Origin: Denitrovibrio sp.
GTDB lineage: Bacteria; Chrysiogenota; Deferribacteres; Deferribacterales; Geovibrionaceae
Reading direction: 5' to 3'
Assembly (NCBI GenBank): GCA_002869145.1
Contig: PKTM01000007.1
Coordinates: forward strand, 54,697-118,696
DNA length: 64,000 nucleotides
Shown: in pieces, positions 19,023 through 28,527 of the stretch
How the letters are laid out: each line of letters opens with the position of its first letter
Position numbering within the stretch: position 1 is the stretch's first letter
Made by a program: the position numbers and the translations under genes
The notes under the pieces: generated by a model
What the model saw: only the letters and a program-made list of their open reading frames with translations
What the model was told of the DNA's origin: nothing
Databases searched by the model: none

Positions 19023-19511
19023 TTACTTATCTATAGCTACGTTCACCAGAACAGGCTTAAGAGCACGGATAAGTTCTGATGATTTCATACTCACCAAAAA
19101 ACCTCTTTTACCACCGTTAATATATATTTTGTCGATGTCGGCTATCGTTCGTTCCATAAATATTGTCATGCTCTTTTTTGTGCCGAAAGGTGATGTCCCG
19201 CCCACCAGATAACCAGTGTGCTTGTTTGCTGTATCGGGCTCGCAAGGTTTCATAGTTTTAACACCTATCTCACGGGCAAGGTTTTTAGCAGATATCTCTT
19301 TATCACCGTGCATCAGAACCACATAAGGCTTCTGAGACTCGTCTTCCATTACTATAGTTTTTATTACATCGTAAGCATCCACACCCAGAACTTCTGCGGA
19401 ATGCTTTGCACCGCCTTTTTCTACATAGTCATAAACAAACGGAGTAAAATCTATTTTAAACCTACGCAATTCTCTCACAGCCGGAGTAACAGGAAATTTA
19501 TCTTTTGCCAT
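19023..19511 (-). CDS. ybaK: Cys-tRNA(Pro) deacylase, YbaK/EbsC family
   Basis: 162 residues. TPAVRELRRFKI at the N-terminus, KTIVMEDESQKPYVVLMHGD, GYLVGGTSPFGTKK with the catalytic Lys region and the closing NVAIDK are family motifs. It hydrolyses misacylated Cys-tRNA(Pro) in trans to prolyl-tRNA synthetase. AGGAG precedes the ATG. It lies two bases after the upstream HTH gene, so the two are co-transcribed. Confidence 0.93.
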   Translation of the reverse strand: MAKDKFPVTPAVRELRRFKIDFTPFVYDYVEKGGAKHSAEVLGVDAYDVIKTIVMEDESQKPYVVLMHGDKEISAKNLAREIGVKTMKPCEPDTANKHTGYLVGGTSPFGTKKSMTIFMERTIADIDKIYINGGKRGFLVSMKSSELIRALKPVLVNVAIDK

Positions 19512-19512
19512 T

Positions 19513-20049
19513 TTATTCTCCTATTAATGTTTGAAATTTCTGCCATGCAGTGTTCTGTAATAAGCGGTCGCCGGAACGTAAAGCATCTGTAAGGGCAAGC
19601 ATTTCGTACAAAGTAAAATCGTTCACCGCCGCCTGGGGCGCAGACGGATATAAAGGTTTTAATCCTACGCCATTGTATTCGCCAGACTGATATTCCCACA
19701 CAGGTATAAAAGAAGAATCATATGCAAAACCTTCAAAAAGATTCGCAAAACCGTAAGATGTCGGTATACCCCTTGCAACACCAGTAAGCTGAGCTGGAAA
19801 AACATGGGATAAGCCGTACCTCATAAACTCTTTCAGTGCTTTTGTGTCCGGCAGATGTCTTTTGTAAACAGATGCACCCGTATCAATGGAGAACTCGGTC
19901 AGCAGCATGCACTTTTTTAGTCTTTTAACACCAGAATGAACCTCTGATGGGCTCATAGCAAGCTCTAAAGCAGCTTCACTGTATTTCCATTCACGCTGCT
20001 GCATTGCAACTATCTTCAGCAATATCATGATATCCTGCGGTTTCAGCAT
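19513..20049 (-). CDS. Winged-helix/HTH protein, uncharacterised family
   Basis: 178 residues. The N-terminus LKPQDIMILLKIVAMQQREWKYSEAALEL...SPSEVHSGVKRLKK is a MarR/ArsR-like winged helix. The C-terminal part (FMRYGLSHVFPAQ, ARGIPTSYG, LKPLYPSAPQAA, LALTDALRSGDR) matches a widespread unnamed family of HTH proteins. It may regulate its own operon; paired direct repeats lie upstream. A proline deacylase gene follows directly. Confidence 0.65.
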   Translation of the reverse strand: MLKPQDIMILLKIVAMQQREWKYSEAALELAMSPSEVHSGVKRLKKCMLLTEFSIDTGASVYKRHLPDTKALKEFMRYGLSHVFPAQLTGVARGIPTSYGFANLFEGFAYDSSFIPVWEYQSGEYNGVGLKPLYPSAPQAAVNDFTLYEMLALTDALRSGDRLLQNTAWQKFQTLIGE

Positions 20050-20196
20050 CTGTTTATCCTGCCAAACATAAGCTTTTTACTCATTATGCATCCACGTCAT
20101 AGTCTTCACCACATAGGTAATTGCTTATTTTTGTACTTAATATTTATATATTTACTGCTTCAACCATAACACACTAATTCGCGAATCGCAAATTGA

Positions 20197-20229
20197 ATGC
20201 ATAATACTAACGTTATGATGCACAATACT
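20197..20229. repeat. Paired 12-bp direct repeats, operator-like
   Basis: ATGCATAATACT (20197-20208) and ATGCACAATACT (20218-20229) differ at one base and start exactly 21 bases apart, two helical turns. They lie in the 236-base gap upstream of the HTH gene. An isolated TTATGCAT also occurs near 20083-20090. Confidence 0.5.
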
Positions 20230-20285
20230 GCACTGAGCTGCTGCTATTGATGAATGTGGTTAGACAACATTATAAAAAGATCAGG

Positions 20286-20750
20286 TCATTTTTTGGCAGG
20301 GGACGACTTACCTGTCATCTCATCTATATCGATACGAAGCACCATTGTGGCATCAACTGCCTTATCAGGGAAAACATTTTCATCACTTCCATATTTTTCC
20401 ATTATAGCCTGCAGTCCTTCCAGCTTCTCTGCTTTGTCTTTTACAAACACAACATCGCCAGTCCCTATGACAGAGCGGAAATGATATGTCCAGCCACAAC
20501 TCTGGTTTTCTTTTACCAGCTTTGTATCGCAAGAAACTTCAAAGCTTACTCTGCTGTGAGCACGCAGAACATCTATCTTACGACCCTCTTTTGCACAGTG
20601 CAGATATATTACACCTTCACGGACACCAAAGCTCATCGGAACCAAGTAAGGCTCGCCCTTGTCAACCATGGCTATACGTATAACTTCACCTTTTTTAAGA
20701 ATGTCGTTTATATCTGCTATCTCTCCCAGCAGTTTTTCTTCTCTTCTCAC
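20286..20750 (-). CDS. Pyridoxamine 5'-phosphate oxidase-like flavoprotein (NimA-type)
   Basis: 154 residues of split-barrel fold: EVIRIAMVDKGEPYLVPMSFG at the N-terminus, IYLHCAKEGRKIDVLRAH and a conserved SVIGTGDVVFV strand. This pattern is the PPOX class related to 5-nitroimidazole reductases; the substrate is unknown. The start is GTG, set by GGGGAG. It is the last gene of a four-gene minus-strand group. Confidence 0.8.
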   Translation of the reverse strand: MRREEKLLGEIADINDILKKGEVIRIAMVDKGEPYLVPMSFGVREGVIYLHCAKEGRKIDVLRAHSRVSFEVSCDTKLVKENQSCGWTYHFRSVIGTGDVVFVKDKAEKLEGLQAIMEKYGSDENVFPDKAVDATMVLRIDIDEMTGKSSPAKK

Positions 20751-20753
20751 TCT

Positions 20754-21224
20754 TTACTCCCCTGTTTTTGCCAGATTTACAATAATATCGAACTCGTTTT
20801 TTTCAACAGTCATAATGGAGAGTCTATTCCCCTTCTGTACCAGCTTCATATCTGAAAGTTCAGGGATGGTCTTTATTTTTTTCAGGCTTACTGATTCTTT
20901 GAATTTTTCTACGAACTTAACATCCACCATAAACCATCTGGGTTTTTCCTCGGTGGATTTAGGATCATAATATTTACTGTCGCTTTTAAAGGCGGTGAAG
21001 TCAGGATAGGCTTCGCTTGCTACTTCTGCGATACCTACCACACCGGGTTCTTCGCAGTTTGAATGATAAAAGAGAATTTTGTCTCCAACTCTCATGTCGT
21101 CTCTCATAAAATTTCTCGCCTGATAATTCCTTATCCCGTCCCAGTGATCCGTCTGGTTTTCCATCTTCATCAGATCATCAATGGAAAATGCCTCCGGCTC
21201 GGATTTCATAAGCCAGTATCTCAT
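20754..21224 (-). CDS. EVE-domain protein
   Basis: 156 residues forming one EVE (PUA/YTH-like) domain: YWLMKSEPEAFSIDDL, WDGIRNYQARNFMRDDM, GDKILFYHSNC and GVVGIAEV. EVE domains bind modified nucleobases, and in some bacteria sit in defence loci; here the context is housekeeping-like. GGTGAG precedes the ATG. Confidence 0.9.
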   Translation of the reverse strand: MRYWLMKSEPEAFSIDDLMKMENQTDHWDGIRNYQARNFMRDDMRVGDKILFYHSNCEEPGVVGIAEVASEAYPDFTAFKSDSKYYDPKSTEEKPRWFMVDVKFVEKFKESVSLKKIKTIPELSDMKLVQKGNRLSIMTVEKNEFDIIVNLAKTGE

Positions 21225-21231
21225 AACTCAC

Positions 21232-22356
21232 CTATCTGTTTTTTAGATAATCTTTTATCCTTTTAACGCCTTCTGCCATGTGTTCTATGCTTCTGGTGTA
21301 AGCGAATCGGATGTATCTGCCTGTCTGGTTTACACCGAAATCAACACCCGGCGTAACAGCCACATGAGCGTTCTCCATCAGCTCCATAGCAAAACTATAA
21401 CAGTCGTCGCTATAATCTGATATGTCAGCCCATATATAAAAAGCGCCTTCCGGCAGTACATCAATCTTGAAAATATCTTTCAGCTGAGAGTAAAGGAAGT
21501 TTCTTCGTTTTTCGTATTCTGCCTTGTAGTCTGCGAGGAAATCGTAGTCAAACGCTTCCACACAGCCAAGCTGACTAACTGTTGGGGCTGATATGTAAAG
21601 GTTCTGCATCACAATCTCAGCAGAACGCACAAGCTTCTCCGGCATTATCATCCAGCCAAGTCTCGCCCCCGGCATACAGAAGTATTTGGAGAAACCGTTA
21701 ATAACAATAACGTCATCAGAAAATTCCAATGCTGTGTGCTCTCGCCTGTCACCATAGACAAGCCCATGATATATTTCATCAGAAATGAACCCTATATCTT
21801 TTTTATTGCAATAACTTACAAGTTCTTTCAGATTGTTTTTTTCGTAGACATTTCCCATAGGATTAGCCGGAGATGATATCTGCACGGCCTTAACATCCTT
21901 ATGCAATGCGAGCATCTCAGGTGTCATCTGGTAATCAGTATCAGCACTCACAGGTATCATCACGGGATCTATACCTAGCAAATATGAGTAGTTTTTGTAG
22001 CACGGGTAGCCGGGGTCGGTGAATGCAAGCTTTTCGCCAATATCCAGCATTATAGAGTATGCGATGAGAAATGCACCAGATGTCCCCACGGTAAGCAATA
22101 TCCTGTCAGGGTCAACATCCACACTGTAAAAATTTTTATAAAATCCGCTTATATTTTCTCTAAGCTGCCTTATCCCTTTCGCCTCTGTATATGGAAACTG
22201 CCCCACATCTAGAGCTTTTTTCATTGCATTCAAAACACCGTCTGACGGGCATATGTCCGGCTGTCCAACCTCAAAATGAATGCAGTCTTCGTACTCCAGA
22301 GACTTCTTCATGATGTCCATAACAATGAATGGAGTCATTTTTTCGGTACGTTTCAT
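21232..22356 (-). CDS. PLP-dependent aminotransferase, class I/II
   Basis: 374 residues. VGTSGAFLIAYS, ISSPANPMGNVY, ISDEIYHGLVYG and INGFSKYFCMPGARLGWM (PLP lysine in FSK) define fold-type I aminotransferases; R in FAYTRS binds the substrate carboxylate. The substrate is not predictable; an aromatic or aspartate aminotransferase-like role is likely. It is too divergent for DapL. GGAG lies before the ATG, which follows directly on the methyltransferase stop. Confidence 0.88.
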   Translation of the reverse strand: MKRTEKMTPFIVMDIMKKSLEYEDCIHFEVGQPDICPSDGVLNAMKKALDVGQFPYTEAKGIRQLRENISGFYKNFYSVDVDPDRILLTVGTSGAFLIAYSIMLDIGEKLAFTDPGYPCYKNYSYLLGIDPVMIPVSADTDYQMTPEMLALHKDVKAVQISSPANPMGNVYEKNNLKELVSYCNKKDIGFISDEIYHGLVYGDRREHTALEFSDDVIVINGFSKYFCMPGARLGWMIMPEKLVRSAEIVMQNLYISAPTVSQLGCVEAFDYDFLADYKAEYEKRRNFLYSQLKDIFKIDVLPEGAFYIWADISDYSDDCYSFAMELMENAHVAVTPGVDFGVNQTGRYIRFAYTRSIEHMAEGVKRIKDYLKNR

Positions 22357-22977
22357 CTATTTCTCCGCCACAGCCAGAAACACTGGGAATTCCAGAGTTT
22401 CACCGTTGCGCTCCTTCTCAATAACTGCTGCCTGATGTATCTCTACAGTTATAAAACCGCACTGGTGGAGGCTTTCTTTTACCCACTCCAAATCAAAACC
22501 GTCATCGTACACAACACCTTCCTGCGCCTCTTCGTGAAACGGGACATCGGTCTTTACAAGATCTGCTACACAAAGTTTTCCGCCAAATTTCAAACCGTCA
22601 TAGGCTTTTGCGAAAAATACTTCAGGATCGTCAAGGTGGTGAGCCACCATAGAGCACGTCATCATTTCATAGGCATCAAGAGGGAAGTCTGATGTTTTAA
22701 TATCAAAATATTTTGCAGTCAGGTTTTTCATACCGGCATCTTCCGCCTTTTCACGAAGCACCTGAAGCATCCCTTCAGAATTATCATAACCTGTCATAGA
22801 TTCAGCGTAATCAGCAAGTCCAAGCATAATAAGCCCTGTTCCTGCGCCAAAATCGGCTAGGTTCATCCCCTTTTGAGGCTTTGCATGTTTTATTATGGCT
22901 TCCACAACATCTTTAGCTAGCTTCACTCGTCTGGTTTTCTTGTCCCAATCTCCCGCACGCTTGTCAAAAACTGACAT
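22357..22977 (-). CDS. Class I SAM-dependent methyltransferase
   Basis: 206 residues. ADFGAGTGLIMLGLA is motif I, YDNSEGML motif II, and MMTCSMVAHHLDDPEVFF motif III of a UbiE/UbiG-like Rossmann methyltransferase. The substrate is unknown. GGAG places the start at the ATG at 22977 rather than the GTG nine bases upstream. First gene of the methyltransferase-aminotransferase-EVE-PPOX group. Confidence 0.85.
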   Translation of the reverse strand: MSVFDKRAGDWDKKTRRVKLAKDVVEAIIKHAKPQKGMNLADFGAGTGLIMLGLADYAESMTGYDNSEGMLQVLREKAEDAGMKNLTAKYFDIKTSDFPLDAYEMMTCSMVAHHLDDPEVFFAKAYDGLKFGGKLCVADLVKTDVPFHEEAQEGVVYDDGFDLEWVKESLHQCGFITVEIHQAAVIEKERNGETLEFPVFLAVAEK

Positions 22978-23053
22978 CTTTATCACTCCGAAAATATAAA
23001 TTTAAAGGTTGTTCGCTTTTTATCTTCAAAAAAAGCCAGAGAAAAGAGTTTCC

Positions 23054-23851
23054 TTATTTACTCAGCAGAAGCTTGTCATCTACCAAGCCCTCACCCCTTA
23101 CCTTTTCAAACATATCCAGCAGATCAGGAATGGTGAGACCCTCTTTCTCTTTGCCTTTTATATCAAGAATAACGCTGCCTTCGTGCATCATTATTATTCT
23201 GTTTCCATAATCGAGCGCCTGTTTCATGTTGTGTGTGACCATCATGGCTGTGAGACCGAGGTCTTTGATAATCTTATCGGTCAGCCCCATAACAAGTCCT
23301 GCGGTTCTTGGGTCAAGTGCCGCTGTGTGTTCGTCCAAAAGTAATATCTGAGGGTTTGCCATTGCAGCCATAAGCAATGTCAAAGACTGCCTTTGCCCGC
23401 CGGAAAGAAGCCCGGCATTGGTCTTCAGCCTCTTTTCAAGCCCAAGCCCAAGCTGTTCAAGATGTCCTTTGAAAAAGGCACGCCTTTTAGCTGTAACACC
23501 CATCCTGAACCATCTCTTGCTGCCCCTTTTGGCGGCTATCGCCATATTCTCTTCAATGGAGAGCGACTTTGCCGTTCCGCTTAAAGGATCCTGAAACACC
23601 ACACCTATAAATTCGGCACGCTTATACTCGGGCATCTTTGTAATATCGTTACCGTCGAAAAGCACACTCCCTCCGTCAGGAGACTGAAAGCCGGCCACCA
23701 CAGAAAGCATGGTAGATTTGCCCGCTCCGTTGCTTCCGATAACAGTAATAAAGTCGCCCGGCTCTATCTTCAGGTCTATGTTGTCTATTGCAACATTCTC
23801 GTTTACTGTGCCTGAGTTAAAAACCTTTCTAATACCCTGAAGTTATATCAT
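23054..23851 (-). pseudogene. ABC transporter ATPase (TrpZ-like) with TAA at codon 3
   Basis: The frame from the ATG overlapping the permease stop reads M-I-stop-LQGIRKVFNSG; TAA is at 23843-23845. After that the whole ATPase is intact: Walker A GSNGAGKST, Q-loop VVFQDPLSG, LLSGGQRQ signature, Walker B ILLLDEHTA and H-loop VTHNMKQ. The next ATG is after Walker A, so it cannot rescue a working protein. Family members usually begin MIEL, so Glu (GAA to TAA) fits. It forms one operon with a permease and a binding protein for an amino-acid-type substrate. Confidence 0.85.
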
Positions 23852-24738
23852 TTAGCACCTCCGAGTTTCTTGCGTATACCCGGAAATGTAAGCGCTATAA
23901 CAACTATTATAGCAGTTATAAGATTCAGATCGCCCGGTGAAAGCTTTATAGGACCAAGCTCTACTGAAAGGGCAAAAGCCACCGCCAGCCTGTATATCAT
24001 TGAACCAATCACAACGCCTATTACAGCCTTCAGCACTGTTGAGCTTGAGAGCACAGCCTCGCCGACAATAACTGATGCAAGACCTGCAACAACAGTACCT
24101 ATCCCCATGTTCACATCGGCAAAACCGAGGGACTGGGCAACAAGAGCACCGCTCATTGCGACAAAACCATTACTGAGAGCCACACCAAAAAATATCATCC
24201 TGTCGGTGTTAACTCCCTGCGCCTTTACCATCTTCATGTTGTCACCGGTGGCACGCAGCGCAAGTCCGATATCAGTGTGAAAAAACCACACCAGAAAAAC
24301 ACATATAACTAGGGCGAAAACAGCAAAAAGCCCTATGGCAGCCACCTGCGGAGATATCCCCATGGCTTCTATAGGTGTAAATACCGTTTCATAACCCAAA
24401 AGCGGAATGTTAGGCATACCCATTACCCGAAGGTTTATGGAATAAAGTCCTATCATGGTAAGTATCCCCGCCAGCAGATTCAGGATTTTGAGTTTTGTGT
24501 TCAAGAGTGCCGTGATAGCACCAGCCCCGAAACCTGCAAGGGTAGCAGCTGCCACAGAGAGGTACGGATCAACCCCTTTGGTGATAAGCAGTGCACTGAC
24601 AGCCGCCCCCAGAGGGAGCGAACCGTCAACTGACAGATCAGGAAAATCAAGAGCCCTGAATGTTAAAAATACTCCGATAGCCATGAGCGAAAAGACTAGT
24701 CCATGCTCGATAGCTCCCAGAAATGCGAAATATGACAT
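23848..24738 (-). CDS. ABC transporter permease (TrpY/LivH-like)
   Basis: 296 residues with about nine hydrophobic helices. FLTFRALDFPDLSVDGSLPLGAA and GALVAQSLGFADVNMGIG resemble the branched-chain-type permease family found with ABC_sub_bind proteins (TrpXYZ). ATGA overlap with the ATPase gene indicates coupling. Confidence 0.88.
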   Translation of the reverse strand: MSYFAFLGAIEHGLVFSLMAIGVFLTFRALDFPDLSVDGSLPLGAAVSALLITKGVDPYLSVAAATLAGFGAGAITALLNTKLKILNLLAGILTMIGLYSINLRVMGMPNIPLLGYETVFTPIEAMGISPQVAAIGLFAVFALVICVFLVWFFHTDIGLALRATGDNMKMVKAQGVNTDRMIFFGVALSNGFVAMSGALVAQSLGFADVNMGIGTVVAGLASVIVGEAVLSSSTVLKAVIGVVIGSMIYRLAVAFALSVELGPIKLSPGDLNLITAIIVVIALTFPGIRKKLGGAK

Positions 24739-25695
24739 CTATTTTATTACTTTATCGGCTGCGTTTATAAAGCTCTCAGGAAATGTATAGCCTATCTCTT
24801 TTGCCGCTTTCAGGTTTATCATAAGCTGAAGATCCTCCTGAAACTCTACCGGAGTGTCGGCAGGTTTAGCACCTTTCAATATACGGCATACCATCTCCCC
24901 TGTCTGAAGGCCGTGCTTGTAATAGTCGAAGCCTTTGGCAGCAAGTGCACCTCTGTCTACAGAATCTGTGTCGGACATTACAAGAGGGATATTATGTTCA
25001 TATGCAACTTTCACAACTGACTCCAATGCTGAAACAACAGTGTTGTCTGTTGTTACAAATATTGCCTGCACCTTTCCCACCAGCGACTGAGCAGCGGAAA
25101 AAACACCGGAAGAGTTCGCTATGGCGCGCTCTACAAGCTTAACGCCTTTCTTTTCAGCTGCAGCTTTTGTCAGTTCTAGCTGTGAGCGGCTGTTCTGCTC
25201 GCCGGAGTTATAGATAATGCCCACTGCCTTTGGAGTGAACCCAAGCTCAAATATAAGGTTGAACTGGCTCTCTATAGGTGCAAGGTCGCTGACACCTGTG
25301 ACGCTTCCGCCCGGCTTGTTGATGTCTTTTACCATTTTTGCTCCAACAGGATCTGTCACAGCGGAAAATATAACCGGAGTATCAGGAGAAAGTTTTTGAA
25401 ATGTGTTAATAAGAGCAAGGGCTGTTGGTGTTGCGATACCTATCACAACATCTTTTTTGTCACCCGCAAACTTATTGGCTATCTGGTTGGCAGTCACCAT
25501 ATTACCCTGAGCTGACTGTGTTTCAAACTCGGCATTTTCAAAGCCGCACTCTTTTACAGTTTTGATAATCCCGTCACGGGCTGCATCCAGAGCAGGGTGC
25601 TCAACTATCTGGGAAATACCTATTTTAACCACATCTGAGGCTATTGCAGCCTGAAAACTCAAGATTGTAAGCGTTAAAACTAGAAATTTTTTCAT
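24739..25695 (-). CDS. ABC transporter substrate-binding protein (TrpX-like)
   Basis: 318 residues. Signal peptide MKKFLVLTLTILSFQAAIAS, then VKIGISQIVEHPALD and DTPVIFSAVTDPVGA, the marks of the ABC_sub_bind family. Characterised relatives bind tryptophan or tyrosine; the actual ligand here is inferred. First gene of the transporter operon; AAGGA precedes the ATG. Confidence 0.88.
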   Translation of the reverse strand: MKKFLVLTLTILSFQAAIASDVVKIGISQIVEHPALDAARDGIIKTVKECGFENAEFETQSAQGNMVTANQIANKFAGDKKDVVIGIATPTALALINTFQKLSPDTPVIFSAVTDPVGAKMVKDINKPGGSVTGVSDLAPIESQFNLIFELGFTPKAVGIIYNSGEQNSRSQLELTKAAAEKKGVKLVERAIANSSGVFSAAQSLVGKVQAIFVTTDNTVVSALESVVKVAYEHNIPLVMSDTDSVDRGALAAKGFDYYKHGLQTGEMVCRILKGAKPADTPVEFQEDLQLMINLKAAKEIGYTFPESFINAADKVIK

Positions 25696-25854
25696 GAGAA
25701 TATCCTTATAAAATCATTATTGGAAAGATAATTTTACCCTCTATGCGTAAAAATTCAAGAATAACATGCTCAGGGCATGATTTTTCGTATTTTCAAACAG
25801 GGTTATTTATGTAAGACTGATATATACAAAACTGAAATTCACAGGAGATTATCT

Positions 25855-26847
25855 ATGAAAGCTGTTTTAATGAAAGAATTCGGAAGTGCAGACGTTTTAT
25901 ATATTGGCGAAGCAGACACACCTGTTCCTGCGAATGATCAGGTTCTTATAAAAGTAGTAGCCACATCTATCAACAGACCTGACCTTGTTCAGCGAGAGGG
26001 GAATTACCCACCACCAAAAGGCGATTCTGAGATACTGGGACTTGAGGTTGCCGGAGTTATCGAAGAGCTGGGCTCTGACGTTACAGGGTGGGAAGTCGGC
26101 GACAGGGTGGTCAGCCTTGTTGGCGGGGGCGGTTATGCTTAATATGCAGTTGCTTACGCAAGCCACCTTATAAAGATGCCGGTTACAATGAGCTACGAAG
26201 AGGCGGCATGTATTTGCGAATCATACATTACAGCCTTCTCTAACGTTTTTATGATCGGAGATTTTCAGGACGGCCAGACAGCAATCTTCCACGGCGGAGG
26301 CGGCGGAGTAAACACCGCAGCTATACAGCTTTCCAACGCACTTACGCCAAACAGCAAATATATAGTGACAGCAGCGCCTTCCAAAATAGACGAAGTTAAA
26401 AAGCTAGGAGCATCACTTGTAATAGACTACACCACAACTCCTGATTTTTCTGATGCAGTAAAGGAATTTACCGGAAAAAAAGGCGTTGATCTTATCCTTG
26501 ACCATGTTGGGGCGAAGTATCTTAAGCCGAATATGAGCTCTCTGGGCTATATGGGCAAGCTGGTTATAATTGGCGTTATCAGCGGCATTAAAGCTGAGCT
26601 GAACCTTGCTCTTATGATGGTTAAACGCCAGCAGATAATAGGCTCCGTACTGAGAAGCAGACCTGTTGATATGAAAGCTGACATAGTTGCAGAATTCACA
26701 AAACGCGCCATCCCTAAGTTTGCCGACCGAAAAATTGTTCCTAAAATCCACAAAGTCTTCCCTATAGAAGAGGCGGCTGCCGCACACAAGGTTATGGAGG
26801 AAGATTCCCATTTCGGTAAAATAGTTCTGAAAATACAGGACGTTTAA
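25855..26847 (+). pseudogene. Quinone oxidoreductase (MDR superfamily) with in-frame TAA
   Basis: The frame is 330 codons with TAA at 26140-26142 (codon 96), reading GGGGYA-stop-YAVAYASHL. Relatives usually have GGGYAEY here, so this is the clearest Glu-to-stop (GAA to TAA) case. Other motifs: N-terminal MKAVLMKEFGSADVL, HGGGGGVNTAAIQL nucleotide loop, VLDHVGAKYL-type strand. No zinc ligands, as in the NADPH:quinone reductase branch. AGGAG precedes the ATG at 25855. The upstream half alone would lack the coenzyme domain. Confidence 0.88.
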
Positions 26848-26859
26848 GATTTACTAAAT

Positions 26860-26896
26860 GCTAAACAGTTATCCCTGAACGGGCTGACTGTTTAGC
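26860..26896 (+). terminator. Hairpin after the quinone oxidoreductase gene
   Basis: GCTAAACAGT (26860-26869) and ACTGTTTAGC (26887-26896) enclose a small CCC/GGG inner hairpin. No strong T run follows, so termination is only likely. Confidence 0.5.
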
Positions 26897-26965
26897 TAAT
26901 ATAAAAATATCTGTAGCTTTTTTTCATCACTGTTATGGTATATTCTTCCATAATGGAGGTGGAAC

Positions 26966-27748
26966 ATGGCAAAACTTAAATTTTATCAGGTTGATGCTTT
27001 TGCAAGTGAGATTTTCAAAGGTAACCCTGCCGGGGTGTGCCCTTTGGAGACAGAGCTGAACGAAGCTGACATGCAGAACATCGCTATGGAAAATAATCTG
27101 TCAGAGACCGCTTTTATCTTTTCAAAAAACGAAAAACACCACATACGATGGTTTACACCTGCTTGCGAAGTTGACCTTTGCGGTCACGCAACTCTCGCAT
27201 CTGCACATGTATTTTTCAACCATGAAGGATTCAACGGAAAAACAATTGAGTTCCAATCAAAAAGCGGCCCTCTCAGGGTTACAAATAAAGGCGACATTTT
27301 AGAGCTGGACTTCCCTGCGAAAGAACCGCCGGAATGTGAAATACACACCATTATAGAAAAAGCTCTCGGCAAAAAACCCATTCAGCTTTTCAAAGGGGAC
27401 GATTACATGGCGATATTCGATTGTGAAGCTGATATTGCCGGATTTGAACCTGATTTCAGAGAGCTGCTGAATCTGGGTTCCAGAGGACTGATAGTCACAG
27501 CAAAAGGTGACACTTGTGATTTTGTCAGCAGATTTTTCGGACCGCAGGTGGGGATAGACGAAGACCCTGTGACAGGCTCTGCCCACTGTTTGCTTACACC
27601 ATACTGGAGCAAGGTAACAGGGAAGAAGATGATGACAGCCAAGCAGATTTCTGCAAGAGGCGGAGTTCTTTTTTGCACAATGGATTCTGACAGGGTAAAA
27701 ATAGCAGGAAATGCTGTCACATTCATGCAGGGATTCATTAATATATAA
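26966..27748 (+). CDS. PhzF-family isomerase/epimerase-like protein
   Basis: 260 residues, a double hot-dog-like fold related to diaminopimelate epimerase. FYQVDAFASEIFKGNPAGVC, MENNLSETAFI with the catalytic Glu, FTPACEVDLCGHATLA and DEDPVTGSAHC are the family signatures. The substrate is unknown outside phenazine producers. GGAGGTGG precedes the ATG. Confidence 0.92.
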   Translation: MAKLKFYQVDAFASEIFKGNPAGVCPLETELNEADMQNIAMENNLSETAFIFSKNEKHHIRWFTPACEVDLCGHATLASAHVFFNHEGFNGKTIEFQSKSGPLRVTNKGDILELDFPAKEPPECEIHTIIEKALGKKPIQLFKGDDYMAIFDCEADIAGFEPDFRELLNLGSRGLIVTAKGDTCDFVSRFFGPQVGIDEDPVTGSAHCLLTPYWSKVTGKKMMTAKQISARGGVLFCTMDSDRVKIAGNAVTFMQGFINI

Positions 27749-27805
27749 TTATTTCCCTCTGGCTGTCGATTTGAAGCTATATTATGCTCAGTCACGAGGT
27801 TTATA

Positions 27806-28489
27806 ATGAAAATCTGTATACTTGTCATGGTGTGTTTTGCGTCACTCTTCTCATATGCTGATGTGACCATCACCGAAGAATCTTCAGGTTCTGTTTTTAA
27901 GACTTATTACTCAAAAGGGATAATGGCGCACTACATAGACGGTCAGCTCACAAACATTACAGATGTGGAAAAAGAGAATATCTATGTGCTTAATCCTATG
28001 CGTAAGACCTATTTTCAGGCAAGTTTTGCAAAAATGAAAGAGTTTACTAACAAGCTAAATAACATGCCCGAAAACAGTATGTTAGAAACAACCAAGGTAA
28101 AAGTTGCTGTAAACAAACTTGGCACAAAAACTATAGCCGGATACTCATGTGAAGAATATCAGTTCATTATTGACGAGCTATACCTTGAGGCGAGTGCCTG
28201 TTTTTCTAAAGATGTTTATACGCTTATAAAAAATGAACTGGACGCCTCAAAGGCGGAAAAGTTAATGAACGAATTAGATATGGCAGACTCTTTTCACCCT
28301 ATGGGAGCTAAAATCGCTGAGATGGAATATACCGAAGGTTATATTCTGAAACAGGATTCCTCTGACAGCATACCGGGCTTCGGCACTCTTGTTACGTCAG
28401 TGTCTAAGGCAAAGCTCGACAAATCTGTCTTTGCCATTCCTCCTGATTATAAAAAGATACCTATGCAGGAAGCAGTGGGAACCTACTAG
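27806..28489 (+). CDS. Exported DUF4412-like protein
   Basis: 227 residues. Signal peptide MKICILVMVCFASLFSYA, then a periplasmic domain with GTKTIAGYSCEEYQ, the central motif of the DUF4412 family. Function unknown. GAGG precedes the ATG. Confidence 0.7.
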   Translation: MKICILVMVCFASLFSYADVTITEESSGSVFKTYYSKGIMAHYIDGQLTNITDVEKENIYVLNPMRKTYFQASFAKMKEFTNKLNNMPENSMLETTKVKVAVNKLGTKTIAGYSCEEYQFIIDELYLEASACFSKDVYTLIKNELDASKAEKLMNELDMADSFHPMGAKIAEMEYTEGYILKQDSSDSIPGFGTLVTSVSKAKLDKSVFAIPPDYKKIPMQEAVGTY

Positions 28490-28499
28490 CTAAAAATAA

Positions 28500-28526
28500 A
28501 AAGGGAGCACTAAGCTCCCTTTATTT
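28500..28526. terminator. Bidirectional terminator
   Basis: AAAGGGAGC/GCTCCCTTT with a 5-base loop lies between two convergent genes, with A-rich and T-rich flanks serving either strand. Confidence 0.8.
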
Positions 28527-28527
28527 G

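Noticed and set aside
20247..20855. 202-residue plus-strand open frame
   Set aside because: Antisense to the PPOX-like gene and the end of the EVE gene, with no family features.
21232..22356. LL-diaminopimelate aminotransferase (DapL) completing the lysine pathway
   Set aside because: The sequence motifs and the length of 374 residues fit a general class I/II aminotransferase, and it lies far from the dap operon.
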